Assembly (NCBI GenBank): GCA_025517425.1 | Contig: JAOPJY010000002.1 | Location: 248,001-312,000 of the forward strand | Direction: 5' to 3' | DNA: 64,000 nucleotides | From: Halobacteria archaeon AArc-dxtr1 | Lineage (GTDB): Archaea; Halobacteriota; Halobacteria; Halobacteriales; Natrialbaceae | In this document: piece after piece, positions 25,944-34,877 of the stretch | How the letters are laid out: each line of letters starts with the position of its first letter | Position numbering within the stretch: the first letter of the stretch is position 1 | Position numbers and translations under genes: made by a program | The notes under the pieces: generated by a model | Told to the model about the DNA's origin: nothing | What the model saw: the letters and a program-made list of their open reading frames with translations, nothing else | Databases searched by the model: none

Positions 25944-27347
25944 ATGGACGAAACGTCGAAATACCACATCCACGCGGACGTGACGGCCGATGGCGTCGTC
26001 GAGCGTAGCGACGTCGTTGGCGCGATATTCGGGCAAACGGAGGGACTGCTCGGCGAGGAACTCGACCTGCGGGACTTACGCCAGTCCCAGAAGGTCGGAC
26101 GGATCGACGTCGAGATTGCAAGCGCCAGCGGCCAGTCGCACGGCGAGTTGACGATCGCGACGAGCCTAGATAAGGTCGAGACAGCGACGCTCGCAGCAGC
26201 ACTGGAGACGATCGAGCGCGTCGGTCCGTGCCGGGCCACGCTGGAAGTGACCGGCATCGAGGACGTCCGTGCAGCAAAGCGCCGAGAGGTCGTCGACCGA
26301 GCAACCGAGCTGTTGCGAACGGGCTTTGACGATACGGTGATGTCCTCCGAGGAGATTCTGGCAGAGGTCCGCCAGCACGTCCGCGTCGAGGATATCACGG
26401 AGTTCGAGGGGGCCCCGGCAGGTCCTCGCGTTGCCGACAGCGACGCCATCATCGTCGTCGAGGGGCGTGCAGACGTGCTGACGCTGTTGAAGTACGGCAT
26501 CAAAAATGCCATCGCGGTCGAGGGGACGAACGTCCCGGATGCGGTGGCTGAGCTCACCGGACACCGGACGGTGACTGCCTTCTTAGACGGCGATCGCGGC
26601 GGAGACCTGATTCTCGAGGAGCTGGCCCAGGTCGGGGAGTTAGACTACGTCGCGTTTGCCCCCTCGGGAAGCTCCGTCGAGGATCTAGACCACCACCAGC
26701 TGTTCGCTGCGTTGCGAAACAAGGTTCCGTACGAGTCGATTTCGGAGCACCAGGAGCCTCGCTCGGCAGTCGCCGCCACAGACGGAAGCGCCTCACCGGC
26801 ACCCGCCCCGCCGGCGGACGAGTCACCGTCCACCGCAGACGAGTCACCGTCCACCACAGGGAGGACCGACGGGAGCACCTCGCCGGCACCCAGCCCGAAA
26901 AACGAACGCGACGCCGGTCCGAGTGAAACGACAACAACGCGAGCGCAGACAGCGCTCAACGACGACGCCGATACTGCGGATGACGGCACCGACGGTGCGG
27001 ATGGAGACGCCAACACTGCAGGTGGCGACGCCGACGAACCACGGACCGTCTACGAGCACGCAACGACGGTCATTCGAGCCGGGACCGACACAGCACGGTT
27101 CGTCGACGCGGAGGGAAAGACCGAAACCGACGTCCCGGCCGGCGACGCGTACGAGGCGCTCACAGCGGCAGACACCGCGCCACAGCTACTCGTGTTAGAC
27201 GCGATTCTCGGACAGCGACTCCTCGATCTGGCGGCCGATCGAGGCGTCGAGCGGATCGTCGCCCGATCGCTCGGCCAGTTCACGAAGCGACCTACCGGGG
27301 TTCAGATTCACGCGATCAACGACGTCGCAGAAGCCACGCCCGAGTAG
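25944..27347 (+). CDS. dnaG: Archaeal DnaG primase-like protein
   Basis: A 467-residue archaeal DnaG. The N-terminal third is the archaeal DnaG-specific helical region, followed by a Toprim domain with catalytic Glu in IIVVEGRADVLTLLKYGI and the second metal site in FLDGDRGGDL. The rest is an acidic variable linker and a short conserved C-terminal domain (LLVLDAILGQRLLDLAADRG). Archaeal DnaG is linked to the RNA exosome rather than replication. Within the linker an 18-base DNA unit is repeated 21 bases apart (26817 and 26838), coding the DESPST repeat. Start ATG 25944; the frame is open upstream to 25878. Confidence 0.95.
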   Translation: MDETSKYHIHADVTADGVVERSDVVGAIFGQTEGLLGEELDLRDLRQSQKVGRIDVEIASASGQSHGELTIATSLDKVETATLAAALETIERVGPCRATLEVTGIEDVRAAKRREVVDRATELLRTGFDDTVMSSEEILAEVRQHVRVEDITEFEGAPAGPRVADSDAIIVVEGRADVLTLLKYGIKNAIAVEGTNVPDAVAELTGHRTVTAFLDGDRGGDLILEELAQVGELDYVAFAPSGSSVEDLDHHQLFAALRNKVPYESISEHQEPRSAVAATDGSASPAPAPPADESPSTADESPSTTGRTDGSTSPAPSPKNERDAGPSETTTTRAQTALNDDADTADDGTDGADGDANTAGGDADEPRTVYEHATTVIRAGTDTARFVDAEGKTETDVPAGDAYEALTAADTAPQLLVLDAILGQRLLDLAADRGVERIVARSLGQFTKRPTGVQIHAINDVAEATPE

Positions 27348-27370
27348 CGTCGTCGGCCGTGGCTCGATAC

Positions 27371-27378
27371 CGTTTAGT
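27371..27378 (+). promoter_or_regulatory. TATA-like element of mgtE
   Basis: The AT-rich cgtttagt sequence is centred about 27 bases before ATG 27401, compatible with a leaderless transcript. Confidence 0.45.
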
Positions 27379-27400
27379 GTCTCACGGGTAGGACACGAGT

Positions 27401-28660
27401 ATGGACAGTCGATCGACGGAGATTCAGGAGACGATCTCGATGTCTCCAGAGCCGTCCGACCCATTTACCGACCTGCCGCGAGACAAGTGGCGCGACGTGT
27501 TCTTCTCACTTCCGGGGAGCGTCCGAGAGGTGCTCGTGGAAGATATGAGCCGCCCCGAACTGGAAACGTTCATCGATCAGCTCGATCCCGACGAAGTCAC
27601 GGACGTGCTCGGGTACACCGACGAGGAGAGGCGCGAGGCACTACTCGCGACCCTCGACAGCGAGCGCCAGGAGAAAATCAACTTTCTGCTGTCGTTCAAC
27701 CCCGAAAGCGCGGCCGGACTAATGAGCCTCGATTACGTTACCGTCGACGCGAGCCGGTCATTTCGCGATGCAACCGAGCGCGTTCGGCGCTTCGAAGACC
27801 GAACGGGGCGGATACCGACGATCTTCGTCACCGACGAAAGTGAACTCCAGGGGGAGCTACCGGGAGTGGCGCTGTCAGTGGCCGACCAGGAGACCGAGAC
27901 GATCACTGATCACGTACAGGAGACACCCCACGTCAGGTACGACCGTGACGACGAGGACGTACTCGAGGTGTTTCAGCAGAACCGCGAGCGCACCGTCGCC
28001 GTCCTCGACGAGGAAGACGACATTCTCGGCGTGATCCACGCCGACGACCTGCTGACGCTAATCGAAGAGGCGAAAGGCGAAACACTCTACGAGTTCACCG
28101 GCGTCGCCGAAGAAGAGAGCGTTCTCGACGGCCCGGCGACGAAGGTGCGCAGGCGGTACAAGTGGCTGATCCTCAACCTCGGAACGGCGTTCATGGCGGC
28201 CGCAGTCGTCGGGTTGTTCGAAGCGACGATCGCAGCCGTCGCCATACTGGCTGCGTACATGCCGGTCGTCGCTGGTATGGGAGGGAACGCGGGAACGCAG
28301 GCGATGGCGGTCACCGTTCGGGGCATCTCGCTGGGACAGGTATCGCTCAACACCGGCAAACGCGTCATCGCCAACGAAGTGATCGCCGGAGCCGTCAACG
28401 GGCTCATCACCGGTGTGCTCGTCGCCACCATCGCGATCGCCTTCTCCTTCGGCGAGTTCGGGGTTTTGCTCGGCGCCGTCATCGGGATTTCGATGGTCGC
28501 GAACCTGGTCATTGCGGGCTTTTTCGGCGCGATCACCCCACTGATGCTCGACCGGATTGGATTCGATCCGGCAACCTCCGCGACGATTTTCATCACCACG
28601 GCAACCGATGTGCTGGGCTTTTTCGTCTTCCTCGGACTAGCCCAGGCGGTCTTGCTGTGA
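27401..28660 (+). CDS. mgtE: Magnesium transporter MgtE
   Basis: A 419-residue MgtE channel. The N-terminal helical domain (about 20-130) and paired CBS domains (about 130-250) sense cytosolic magnesium; the membrane domain has five helices. The selectivity/gate motif PVVAGMGGNAGTQAMAVTVR and the conserved Asp in TTATDVLGFFVFLGLA identify the family. The MSLDYVTVD block typical of the first CBS domain is also present. Length is normal. The gene probably has its own promoter just upstream, about 55 bases after dnaG. Confidence 0.95.
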   Translation: MDSRSTEIQETISMSPEPSDPFTDLPRDKWRDVFFSLPGSVREVLVEDMSRPELETFIDQLDPDEVTDVLGYTDEERREALLATLDSERQEKINFLLSFNPESAAGLMSLDYVTVDASRSFRDATERVRRFEDRTGRIPTIFVTDESELQGELPGVALSVADQETETITDHVQETPHVRYDRDDEDVLEVFQQNRERTVAVLDEEDDILGVIHADDLLTLIEEAKGETLYEFTGVAEEESVLDGPATKVRRRYKWLILNLGTAFMAAAVVGLFEATIAAVAILAAYMPVVAGMGGNAGTQAMAVTVRGISLGQVSLNTGKRVIANEVIAGAVNGLITGVLVATIAIAFSFGEFGVLLGAVIGISMVANLVIAGFFGAITPLMLDRIGFDPATSATIFITTATDVLGFFVFLGLAQAVLL

Positions 28661-28718
28661 ACGGGCTCCTCGCTGCGTACCTCGCTTCAGTCGCGGTGAG
28701 GGCGTCTCGCGTGGGCCG

Positions 28719-30044
28719 TCATCCCAGTGTCGCCACCGAGATCACGAGCAACGCACAGACGACTGCGCCGGCCAGCGTCGCCAGGAAGTTGACGCCCTGA
28801 TTGCCGAGGAAAGATCCTTCGAGCGTCGCCCCGAGGAGGCTGTCGACGAGCATCCCGGTGACGCCGGCCGCCACGATGACGAGCGCACCGATCGCGGTGA
28901 CCTCCTCGAAGAACGAGACGGCGATGATGGCGACGACTGTCGCACCAACGAGGCCCGCGAGAGATCCCTGCCAGGTGATTCCGCCGTCGGTCCCGGGTTC
29001 GACCGGCTCTAACGTGGTTATCAGCCGCGGCTCGTCGAAGACGCTCCCGATCTCGCTCGAGAGCGTGTCGCTCATCGCGGTCGCGACCGAGCCTGCGAAG
29101 GCAAAGAGGAACAGCTCGGGTGCGCCAGGGAGCATCCCCGCCGAACTGGCTTCGTAGCCGAGGACGGCGGCGATCGCCACCGCGGCGTTACCGAGGACGT
29201 TTCCGCTGCCGCGAGCACCGTCGTTTTGCTCGGCGACGCCGCGGGATGCCTTCTCGTCGTACCGGAACTTCGTTGAGAGGCCGCCGATGGCGAAAAACGA
29301 GATCAAGACGACGAACCAGCTGTAGCCCCCGAGGACGATCGTGAGCAGGCCGAGCAAGACGCCGGTGAGCATCCCCGCAATCGAGGCGGTCTCGAGCGCA
29401 TAGGAGGCGTACCCAAGCAAAACGGTGACCGCGAGCGCAACGAGTAACTCGACGGTCCCGATAACCGGTTCGAGCTCGGCGAGCAACCAGAGCAGTAAGC
29501 CGACCGAGAGCATCACCACCGGATCGTCGTACAGAAAGAGGACGTCGCGCAACAGTGCGGCGAGTAACGCCCCACTGGCCGCGAGGAAGAGGGCGATCGG
29601 AAGCGCGTCCGTGAGGCCGTCACCGACGATCCAGAGCGTGGTGAGCTGGCCGACGACGGCGGCGACGGTGCCAACGATGCAAAATGCGACGACCGATCGA
29701 ACGCCGTGTTCGATTCGGATCCGGACCAGCTGCTCGGCAACGTTGCCGAAGCCGACCAGAAAGACCGCGCCGACGAAGATGGCGACCGGCACGGAGAGTA
29801 CCTCGGTGAGTAGCCCAAACGCGCCGAGTGCGAGAACGAACGTGATCAACCCATAGAGGCGCTCGTCCTCGTAGTCCTCCGGATAGGCGAGGAGATCGAA
29901 CAGCGGGCCATCGGTAATCGAGAGCGCCCCGAGGACGACGACCGCTGCCAGCGCCGCGGCGACCAGCGGGCCAAACAGTGGAAGGACGAGCGAGAGCGTA
30001 CAGAGCGCAGCGAAGATCCCTGCTCGTCGAACGGGAGCCGTCAC
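28719..30044 (-). CDS. DUF92 family membrane protein
   Basis: A 441-residue protein starting at GTG 30044 (reads VTAPVRRAGIFAAL) with about thirteen membrane segments. The C-terminal half holds the DUF92/TMEM19 core (SSAGMLPGAPELFLFAFAGS, then TAMSDTLSSEIGSVF, then PGTDGGITWQGSLAG). The N-terminal half resembles the dolichol/phytol kinase and CDP-diglyceride-like membrane domain often fused in haloarchaea. In plants a DUF92 protein phosphorylates phytyl phosphate; whether this one acts on an isoprenoid phosphate is inferred only. It lies 2 kb from the cis-prenyltransferase genes, which makes an isoprenoid role attractive. Confidence 0.85.
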   Translation of the reverse strand: MTAPVRRAGIFAALCTLSLVLPLFGPLVAAALAAVVVLGALSITDGPLFDLLAYPEDYEDERLYGLITFVLALGAFGLLTEVLSVPVAIFVGAVFLVGFGNVAEQLVRIRIEHGVRSVVAFCIVGTVAAVVGQLTTLWIVGDGLTDALPIALFLAASGALLAALLRDVLFLYDDPVVMLSVGLLLWLLAELEPVIGTVELLVALAVTVLLGYASYALETASIAGMLTGVLLGLLTIVLGGYSWFVVLISFFAIGGLSTKFRYDEKASRGVAEQNDGARGSGNVLGNAAVAIAAVLGYEASSAGMLPGAPELFLFAFAGSVATAMSDTLSSEIGSVFDEPRLITTLEPVEPGTDGGITWQGSLAGLVGATVVAIIAVSFFEEVTAIGALVIVAAGVTGMLVDSLLGATLEGSFLGNQGVNFLATLAGAVVCALLVISVATLG

Positions 30045-30249
30045 GATATCCGACCCTTTCTGTGGTGGTTACTTTAACGTTCCCGAAGCCGTGGGGCCGT
30101 CGAAATCGACGGCTCTGACGGACGCAGTCAGGGACGGAGCACCGAGCCGGCCGACTGCCGTCGGTGGGGAACAGGTCGAGCGTCGCCGACGACAGCTGTA
30201 CGCGGCCGGGAGTCTCGGTACGGGCGCGGAGGCGCCAGTCTGGCCGCAA

Positions 30250-30264
30250 CGTCCCGATGGGACG
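30250..30264. terminator. Hairpin downstream of the LOV histidine kinase
   Basis: CGTCCC-GAT-GGGACG forms a perfect six-pair stem with a three-base loop, starting about 20 bases after the kinase stop on the minus strand. It may end or stabilise that transcript. The remaining 180 bases up to the DUF92 start hold no other identifiable element except a TTAAAGTAA box near 30070. Confidence 0.35.
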
Positions 30265-30282
30265 GAGGCGCCGGCCCAGCGA

Positions 30283-32034
30283 TCAGTCGGCCCGCAGGAG
30301 CGTCACCGTGATCTCGTTGCCACCGGCTGCGTGCTCTGAGACCGTGACCGAGCCGCCAGCCATGGTGACGAGCCACTGGACGAGCCATAGGCCCAGTCCG
30401 CTCCCGTGCTGGAGCGCGGTCTCCTCTCTCCCGAGCAGCGTGGTCTTCTCCTGGTCGGTCAGTAGCGGGCCGGAATCGATCACAGACACGCGAACAATCG
30501 GCCGGTCGGTGCCGTCGGGACGCCGCTGGGTGTCCAAGTCCGCGGTGACGGTCGCCGACGGCGACGGGTGATCGGCGTGTTTGACGGCGTTCTCGAGGAG
30601 TTCCTCAAAGACGACCTGGAGTGCGTCCGGTCCGAGCACGCGGACGTCGGCCGGGACGTCCGTCGTAATCTCGGCGTTCGGATACGAATCCGATACGGAC
30701 GTGGCCGCCGTCTCACAGAGGGTAGTAAGCCCCACCGAGGTGGTCGTCTCCACTCGAACGCGTTCGAGCAGGGTGTCGGTGTCGCGGACCCGATCAGAGG
30801 CCCGAAGGAGGCTCCCTCCGTGTTCGAAAATCGGGGCCAGCTGCGCCGTATCGAGCTCGGTCGTCTCCGCAAGGTGGACGGCCTGTCCGAGGATGACGTT
30901 CATGCTGTTGCGGAGGTTGTGACGCAACAGGCGCTGGAACATCTCCGCTCGTTGCCGTTCTTCTACGTGGGTCGTTACGTCCTGTTGGAAGCCGATGAAG
31001 TGCGTCAGCGAGCCGTTTACGTCGAACACCGGGGTGACCTGGAGGCGGTTCCAGAAGGGCGTGCCGTTTTTCCGGTAGTTGATGAGTTCGACCGTGACCG
31101 GCTCACGGCGATCGATCGCCCGTCGAAGTTTCGAAACGGTGTCTGGATCGGTCTGAATCCCCTGGAGAAACCGGCAGTTCCGCCCGAGGGCCTCCGCCCC
31201 CGAGTACCCTGTGAGTGCTTCGAACCCCTGGTTGACGTAGATGATCGGATTATCGGATTGGTGGGGATCGGTAATGATGATCCCCAGGTCTGCCACGTCC
31301 ACTGCCTGAGAGAGAAGGATCTCGTCGGTGATATCGCCGAAGTAGACCGAGAGACCGTCGCCAGACGGATAGGCGGTGACGTGGAACCACGTTTCGAGCG
31401 GTTCGTGATAGAACTCGAACTCGCTGGTCGTGCCAGTCTCTACGGCGGTGGTGTACTTCTCGTAGAGGATGGTATCGGTCGTCTCGGGGAACGCGTTCCA
31501 GACGTTGCACCCAATCAGGTCTGCCGCGGATTTCTGTAGCAGCGTCTCAGCATACTCGTTTACCGAGGTAAACTGCCAGTCGGAATCGAGCGCGTAGAAT
31601 CCGTCCGTCATCCGGCTGAGGCTGGTCCGTTCCGGGGAGTCGTCTAAGAAGAACTGGTCCCCGCGGAGACACTGGACGAGCGTCGTAATTCGATCGCGGA
31701 CCTGCTCCGGTGCGTCGGCGCGTTGCATCTGTACGACCGTCGTCGGATGGGGTGCTCGGTCGGCGTCGCCGAGCGTGTACTCACCGTCAGAGAGAAAGAC
31801 CGTGGGGAGAAGTGGGTCTCGGGTCTGCGTTCGATCGAGTAGCGTCTCGGCGTCCATGTCGGGCAGATCGCGACCGAACAGGAGGACGTCGACGTCGGCG
31901 CGATCGAGCAACGCGAGCGTTTCCGCGCCCGTTCGGGCAGTGAGGACGTCGAACTCGGATTGAGATTCGAGATAGTGTATTAGATCTTCGTCATAGGAGG
32001 GGTCAGAGGCAAACAGGAGAGTGAGCGAGATCAT
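30283..32034 (-). CDS. LOV-domain histidine kinase with pseudo-receiver
   Basis: A 583-residue soluble kinase: receiver-like domain (1-125), PAS domain (about 137-245), LOV-type PAS domain (about 250-355), histidine-containing helix pair with RLLRHNLRNSMNVILG (H372) and an HATPase C-terminus with ENAVKHADHP (N box) and HGSGLGLWLVQW (G box). The LOV signature is complete: GRNCRFLQG (Cys287 should form the flavin adduct), NYRKNGTPFWN and FIGFQQDVT. So this is a probable blue-light sensor. The receiver reads LLFGRDLPD where a phosphoacceptor Asp is expected, giving Gly54, so it is likely not phosphorylated. No response regulator is adjacent. Confidence 0.92.
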   Translation of the reverse strand: MISLTLLFASDPSYDEDLIHYLESQSEFDVLTARTGAETLALLDRADVDVLLFGRDLPDMDAETLLDRTQTRDPLLPTVFLSDGEYTLGDADRAPHPTTVVQMQRADAPEQVRDRITTLVQCLRGDQFFLDDSPERTSLSRMTDGFYALDSDWQFTSVNEYAETLLQKSAADLIGCNVWNAFPETTDTILYEKYTTAVETGTTSEFEFYHEPLETWFHVTAYPSGDGLSVYFGDITDEILLSQAVDVADLGIIITDPHQSDNPIIYVNQGFEALTGYSGAEALGRNCRFLQGIQTDPDTVSKLRRAIDRREPVTVELINYRKNGTPFWNRLQVTPVFDVNGSLTHFIGFQQDVTTHVEERQRAEMFQRLLRHNLRNSMNVILGQAVHLAETTELDTAQLAPIFEHGGSLLRASDRVRDTDTLLERVRVETTTSVGLTTLCETAATSVSDSYPNAEITTDVPADVRVLGPDALQVVFEELLENAVKHADHPSPSATVTADLDTQRRPDGTDRPIVRVSVIDSGPLLTDQEKTTLLGREETALQHGSGLGLWLVQWLVTMAGGSVTVSEHAAGGNEITVTLLRAD

Positions 32035-32050
32035 AGGACACTCACTAACA

Positions 32051-32076
32051 CATAAACTGATAACGCTATTGTTATC
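32051..32076 (-). promoter_or_regulatory. Promoter and inverted repeat of the LOV kinase
   Basis: A TATA-like CAGTTTATG (32051-32059, minus strand) lies about 21 bases before ATG 32034. Directly upstream, GATAAC (32059-32064) and GTTATC (32071-32076) form a perfect six-base inverted repeat with a six-base gap, placed where a haloarchaeal activator or repressor would touch the TFB/TBP site. Confidence 0.5.
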
Positions 32077-32274
32077 TTTAGCCCGGCGGAGGGATAGAGA
32101 GCCGGGTCCGAACAGTTCACTAGTACCTCCGTCAACCGGACGCGAGCCCGAAACCCTACGAGACGCGCCCGCATACGATCGACCACCGAAACCTCTCAGT
32201 CTCCAAAGAGGGTTCGAGGGCGACGATTCACCCGGAGCCGTAATCGGTTTGTCACCGGGTCAGGAACTACGGTC

Positions 32275-32880
32275 GTGGGACTGTACGAACGGTACCTGGC
32301 GTATCAGATTCGCCGACACGAGGGGGACACCCCCGATCACGTTGCCCTGGTCCTTACGGAACGGGATCTACTCGAGGACGGGGCCTACGAGACGCTCACG
32401 AGGTGTTTCGAGTGGGCCTTCGAGTACGCCTCGCGAGTGACGGTGTACGTAAGCGTCTTAGACGCCGCGGCCGTCCCGGCACTGCGCGAGGAGCTCGAGA
32501 CAGTCGAGACCCCCCGAGAGGTGGCGGTCCGCGGCCCGGAAGATCGGACGCCGGCAGATGCGCCGATCCAGATCGGCATCGGACTCGGCGGGAAACACGA
32601 GTTTACGAGTGCCGTCAGAACGCTGTCCGAACGCGTCGAATCGGGCGATCTCGAGCCCGGAGAGATCGAAACTGAGCATGTCGAGGACAATCTCGTCTTT
32701 CCCGACGAACCCGACCTCGTGATCAAGACCGGTGCCGAACGCCTCTCGGATTTCATGATCTGGCAATCGGTCTACTCGGAGCTGTACTTCACCGACGTCA
32801 ACTGGCGCGACCTTCGGAAACGTGACTTCCTGCGCGCCGTCCGAGAGTTTTGCAACCGTTCGCGTCGGTTCGGGCAGTAG
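32275..32880 (+). CDS. Cis-prenyltransferase-like protein lacking the catalytic motif
   Basis: A 201-residue UppS-family protein starting at GTG 32275 (reads VGLYERYLAYQIRRHEGDTP). The C-terminal half is a good family match (DLVIKTGAERLSDFMIWQ, then SVYSELYFTDVNWRDLRKRD). The N-terminal half keeps the strand HVALVL but then reads TERDLL where active enzymes have the pyrophosphate-binding MDGN or QDGNRR motif; the catalytic Asp is Thr. It is shorter than a normal UppS (about 250). This is the pattern of Nus1/NgBR-type partner subunits. The complete homologue is at 33839-34771, one kilobase away on the other strand. Confidence 0.82.
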   Translation: MGLYERYLAYQIRRHEGDTPDHVALVLTERDLLEDGAYETLTRCFEWAFEYASRVTVYVSVLDAAAVPALREELETVETPREVAVRGPEDRTPADAPIQIGIGLGGKHEFTSAVRTLSERVESGDLEPGEIETEHVEDNLVFPDEPDLVIKTGAERLSDFMIWQSVYSELYFTDVNWRDLRKRDFLRAVREFCNRSRRFGQ

Positions 32881-32921
32881 CTGGCTGTTCGAGACCGGCG
32901 ATGGCTGCGGTACGCAGCCGA

Positions 32922-33143
32922 CTACGCGCCGTCGGCTGGAATCTCGACGAACGACCGAAACGTGACGACGACGCCGACGGCGAGGGCGACGACGCTGCCA
33001 GTGATCGCGATCACGTCGAGCGCCGCGTACGTCTCGGCCGCCTCGGCCGGGTGGCGAAGGACGCCGCCTAAAGCGAGTACCACGAGTCCGACGAGTCCGA
33101 GAGTCGTCAGGCCGAGTCCGACCGCGAGGAGCTGCCGGTTCAT
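32922..33143 (-). CDS. Small two-span membrane protein
   Basis: A 73-residue protein beginning MNRQLLAVGLGLTTLGLVGL, with membrane helices at about 5-28 and 43-63 separated by a short His/Ala/Glu-containing loop. The pattern is common among unnamed haloarchaeal proteins and codon use fits the genome. It lies between the two cis-prenyltransferase homologues on the strand of the catalytic one, though a lipoprotein gene intervenes. No function can be assigned. Confidence 0.65.
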   Translation of the reverse strand: MNRQLLAVGLGLTTLGLVGLVVLALGGVLRHPAEAAETYAALDVIAITGSVVALAVGVVVTFRSFVEIPADGA

Positions 33144-33256
33144 TCGAGAGTGCTATTTCGAGGGCGGTCGGTTGAGCGTTTCGGCTGTGGACGCGCTCAG
33201 TCGGAGGTGACGGAGAGTTCGCGTAGCGCAGCGCCAAGAAACGTCAGTGTCCCTCC

Positions 33257-33772
33257 TCAGAAGTCGTCGGCGTACTCCTCTAAGTCGCTTAGCTCTTCGA
33301 TCGTCGTGACGAGGATCGCCTCCTCGACCTCATCCGAGCCGAGGAAGACGAGGATGTGCTCGTCGTCAGGGTCGTCGACGTCGATCGTCTCCTCAGTGCC
33401 CTCTTCGCCGTCGATCGAGTCGCCGTCATCCAGTTCGACGTGGACGGTATACTCACCGGCATCGGTGAAGACCTCGTCGTAGATCGCCTGTGCGTCCTCG
33501 TCACCGTCGTCGTCGCCGGCTTCTAAGTCGAACGTCTCGTCGAGGACGCGCTCGCCTGCCGGATCCGTTACCTCGATCGTTCCAGCGACGGGCTCGTCAG
33601 CGCCGTTGATCACGTTGACGTCGTCCAGAACGAGCCCGGCGAGAAAGTCGACGACAGTCGAACAGCCCGCAAGGGCTGCGGTCGCCAGGCCGGCACTGGT
33701 CGCCAGAACGCGTCGGCGTGAGAGCGACGGGGTGATCGATGTCGGGGACATGTTAGCAGGGTTGGGTGTCAT
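33257..33772 (-). CDS. Tat lipoprotein, function unknown
   Basis: A 171-residue exported protein. The N-terminus has a twin-arginine signal (SLSRRRVLATSAGLATAAL) and lipobox LAGC, predicting a lipid-anchored surface protein. The mature part is highly acidic, with a likely Ig-like or CARDB-like beta fold (GTIEVTDPAGERVLDETFDL, then AGEYTVHVELDDGDS) and an acidic tail. Start is ATG 33772 or ATG 33751; the latter also keeps the signal. It is located just downstream of the catalytic cis-prenyltransferase on the same strand, with 66 bases between. Confidence 0.78.
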   Translation of the reverse strand: MTPNPANMSPTSITPSLSRRRVLATSAGLATAALAGCSTVVDFLAGLVLDDVNVINGADEPVAGTIEVTDPAGERVLDETFDLEAGDDDGDEDAQAIYDEVFTDAGEYTVHVELDDGDSIDGEEGTEETIDVDDPDDEHILVFLGSDEVEEAILVTTIEELSDLEEYADDF

Positions 33773-33838
33773 CGTCGACTCGAGTTTGGATTCCACTGAC
33801 AAAAGAGTCCCGGGCGGAGTTTCCAGCTGAGAAAGTCA

Positions 33839-34771
33839 CTAATCGGCGGCCTGTCCGCTCGCATCGGGCGCCTCGACGTCCTCTGCGTCCGGTCGTTCGG
33901 AAATCGGCAGCGAGTCTCGAAAGCGGGCGACGGTCGAGCGTGCCTCGACAAGTTCGACGTCGCCGAGAGCACCCAGAAGCGCCAGTGCCCGTCTGGCACG
34001 GGTACGTCGCCAGGATGCCTCGCGGTGTTCGTAGGTTCGAATCCCGCGCAGGAAGTCGGCCTTCGAAAACTCCGGCCAGTAGGGCGTACAGAAGAAGACA
34101 GCGGCCTCGTTGCCGTTTGCGTGCCACGGCAGGAAGTTCGAGGTGCGCTCGTCGCCGCCGGTTCGGATGATCAGATCGACGTCACGGACGGGGCTATCGT
34201 AGAGCTGAGATTCGATCCGGTCGACGTCGATCTCCCCCGGATCTAGCTCGCCGGCGTCGACCTCCGTGGCGACGTTTCGGGCGGCACAGAGTAGCTCCGA
34301 GCGACCGCCATAGGCCAGCGCGACGTTCAACACGAACTGGTCGTAGGCTTCGGTTCGCGACTCGGCGTACTCGACAGCGTCGCGGACGCGTTCGGGCAGC
34401 AAAGAGACGTCGCCGAGCGCGCGGATACAGACCTCGTTGTCGTGGACGCGGTCGGCGTCGGCGAACGACCGAAGCTTCTCACAGAGGAGGTCAAAGAGTG
34501 CCTCGTTTTGCTCGTCCGGGCGGTCGAAGTTCTCCGTCGAGAAGGTGTACAGGGTGAGCTCCTCGACGCCGACGTCCTGGCACCATTCGAGGACGCGCTC
34601 GGTCGTCTCCGCGCCGGCTCGGTGGCCGTCCGGTGCGTCCTCGCCTTGCTTGCGAGCGTACCGACGGTTCCCGTCCTGAATCACGGCGACGTGAGTCGGT
34701 GCGCCGGAGAGCTCCCGAGAGAGCATACGCTCGTACACCCAGTCCACACGCCGGCGGAGCCACCGCTTCAT
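33839..34771 (-). CDS. uppS: Cis-prenyltransferase (UppS family), catalytic
   Basis: A 310-residue enzyme making long-chain cis-polyprenyl diphosphate for the lipid carriers of protein and surface glycosylation. The pyrophosphate-binding motif is HVAVIQDGNRRYARKQG (catalytic Asp at about residue 35), followed by TLYTFSTENFDRP and the C-terminal IIRTGGDERTSNFLPWHAN. About 50 residues at the C-terminus, basic then acidic, go beyond the usual length. The gene precedes the lipoprotein on the same strand. A second, catalytically degenerate homologue at 32275 suggests a two-subunit enzyme, as reported for Methanosarcina and eukaryotes. Confidence 0.93.
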   Translation of the reverse strand: MKRWLRRRVDWVYERMLSRELSGAPTHVAVIQDGNRRYARKQGEDAPDGHRAGAETTERVLEWCQDVGVEELTLYTFSTENFDRPDEQNEALFDLLCEKLRSFADADRVHDNEVCIRALGDVSLLPERVRDAVEYAESRTEAYDQFVLNVALAYGGRSELLCAARNVATEVDAGELDPGEIDVDRIESQLYDSPVRDVDLIIRTGGDERTSNFLPWHANGNEAAVFFCTPYWPEFSKADFLRGIRTYEHREASWRRTRARRALALLGALGDVELVEARSTVARFRDSLPISERPDAEDVEAPDASGQAAD

Positions 34772-34877
34772 CGTCCGTTGTAACTTCGTCGAAGGCTATG
34801 TGTCTTGTGTGTCAGGTACCCCCACTCGACACTCGCGAATCGTGACCGCTTTGAGTCCAGACGCGTACTCTCGACCG

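Noticed and set aside
25809-26008. C-terminal continuation of the winged-helix protein to a stop at 26008
   Set aside because: Beyond the C8 tract this frame is Arg-rich nonsense and overlaps dnaG; the shifted frame has a clean membrane helix and stop at 25808.
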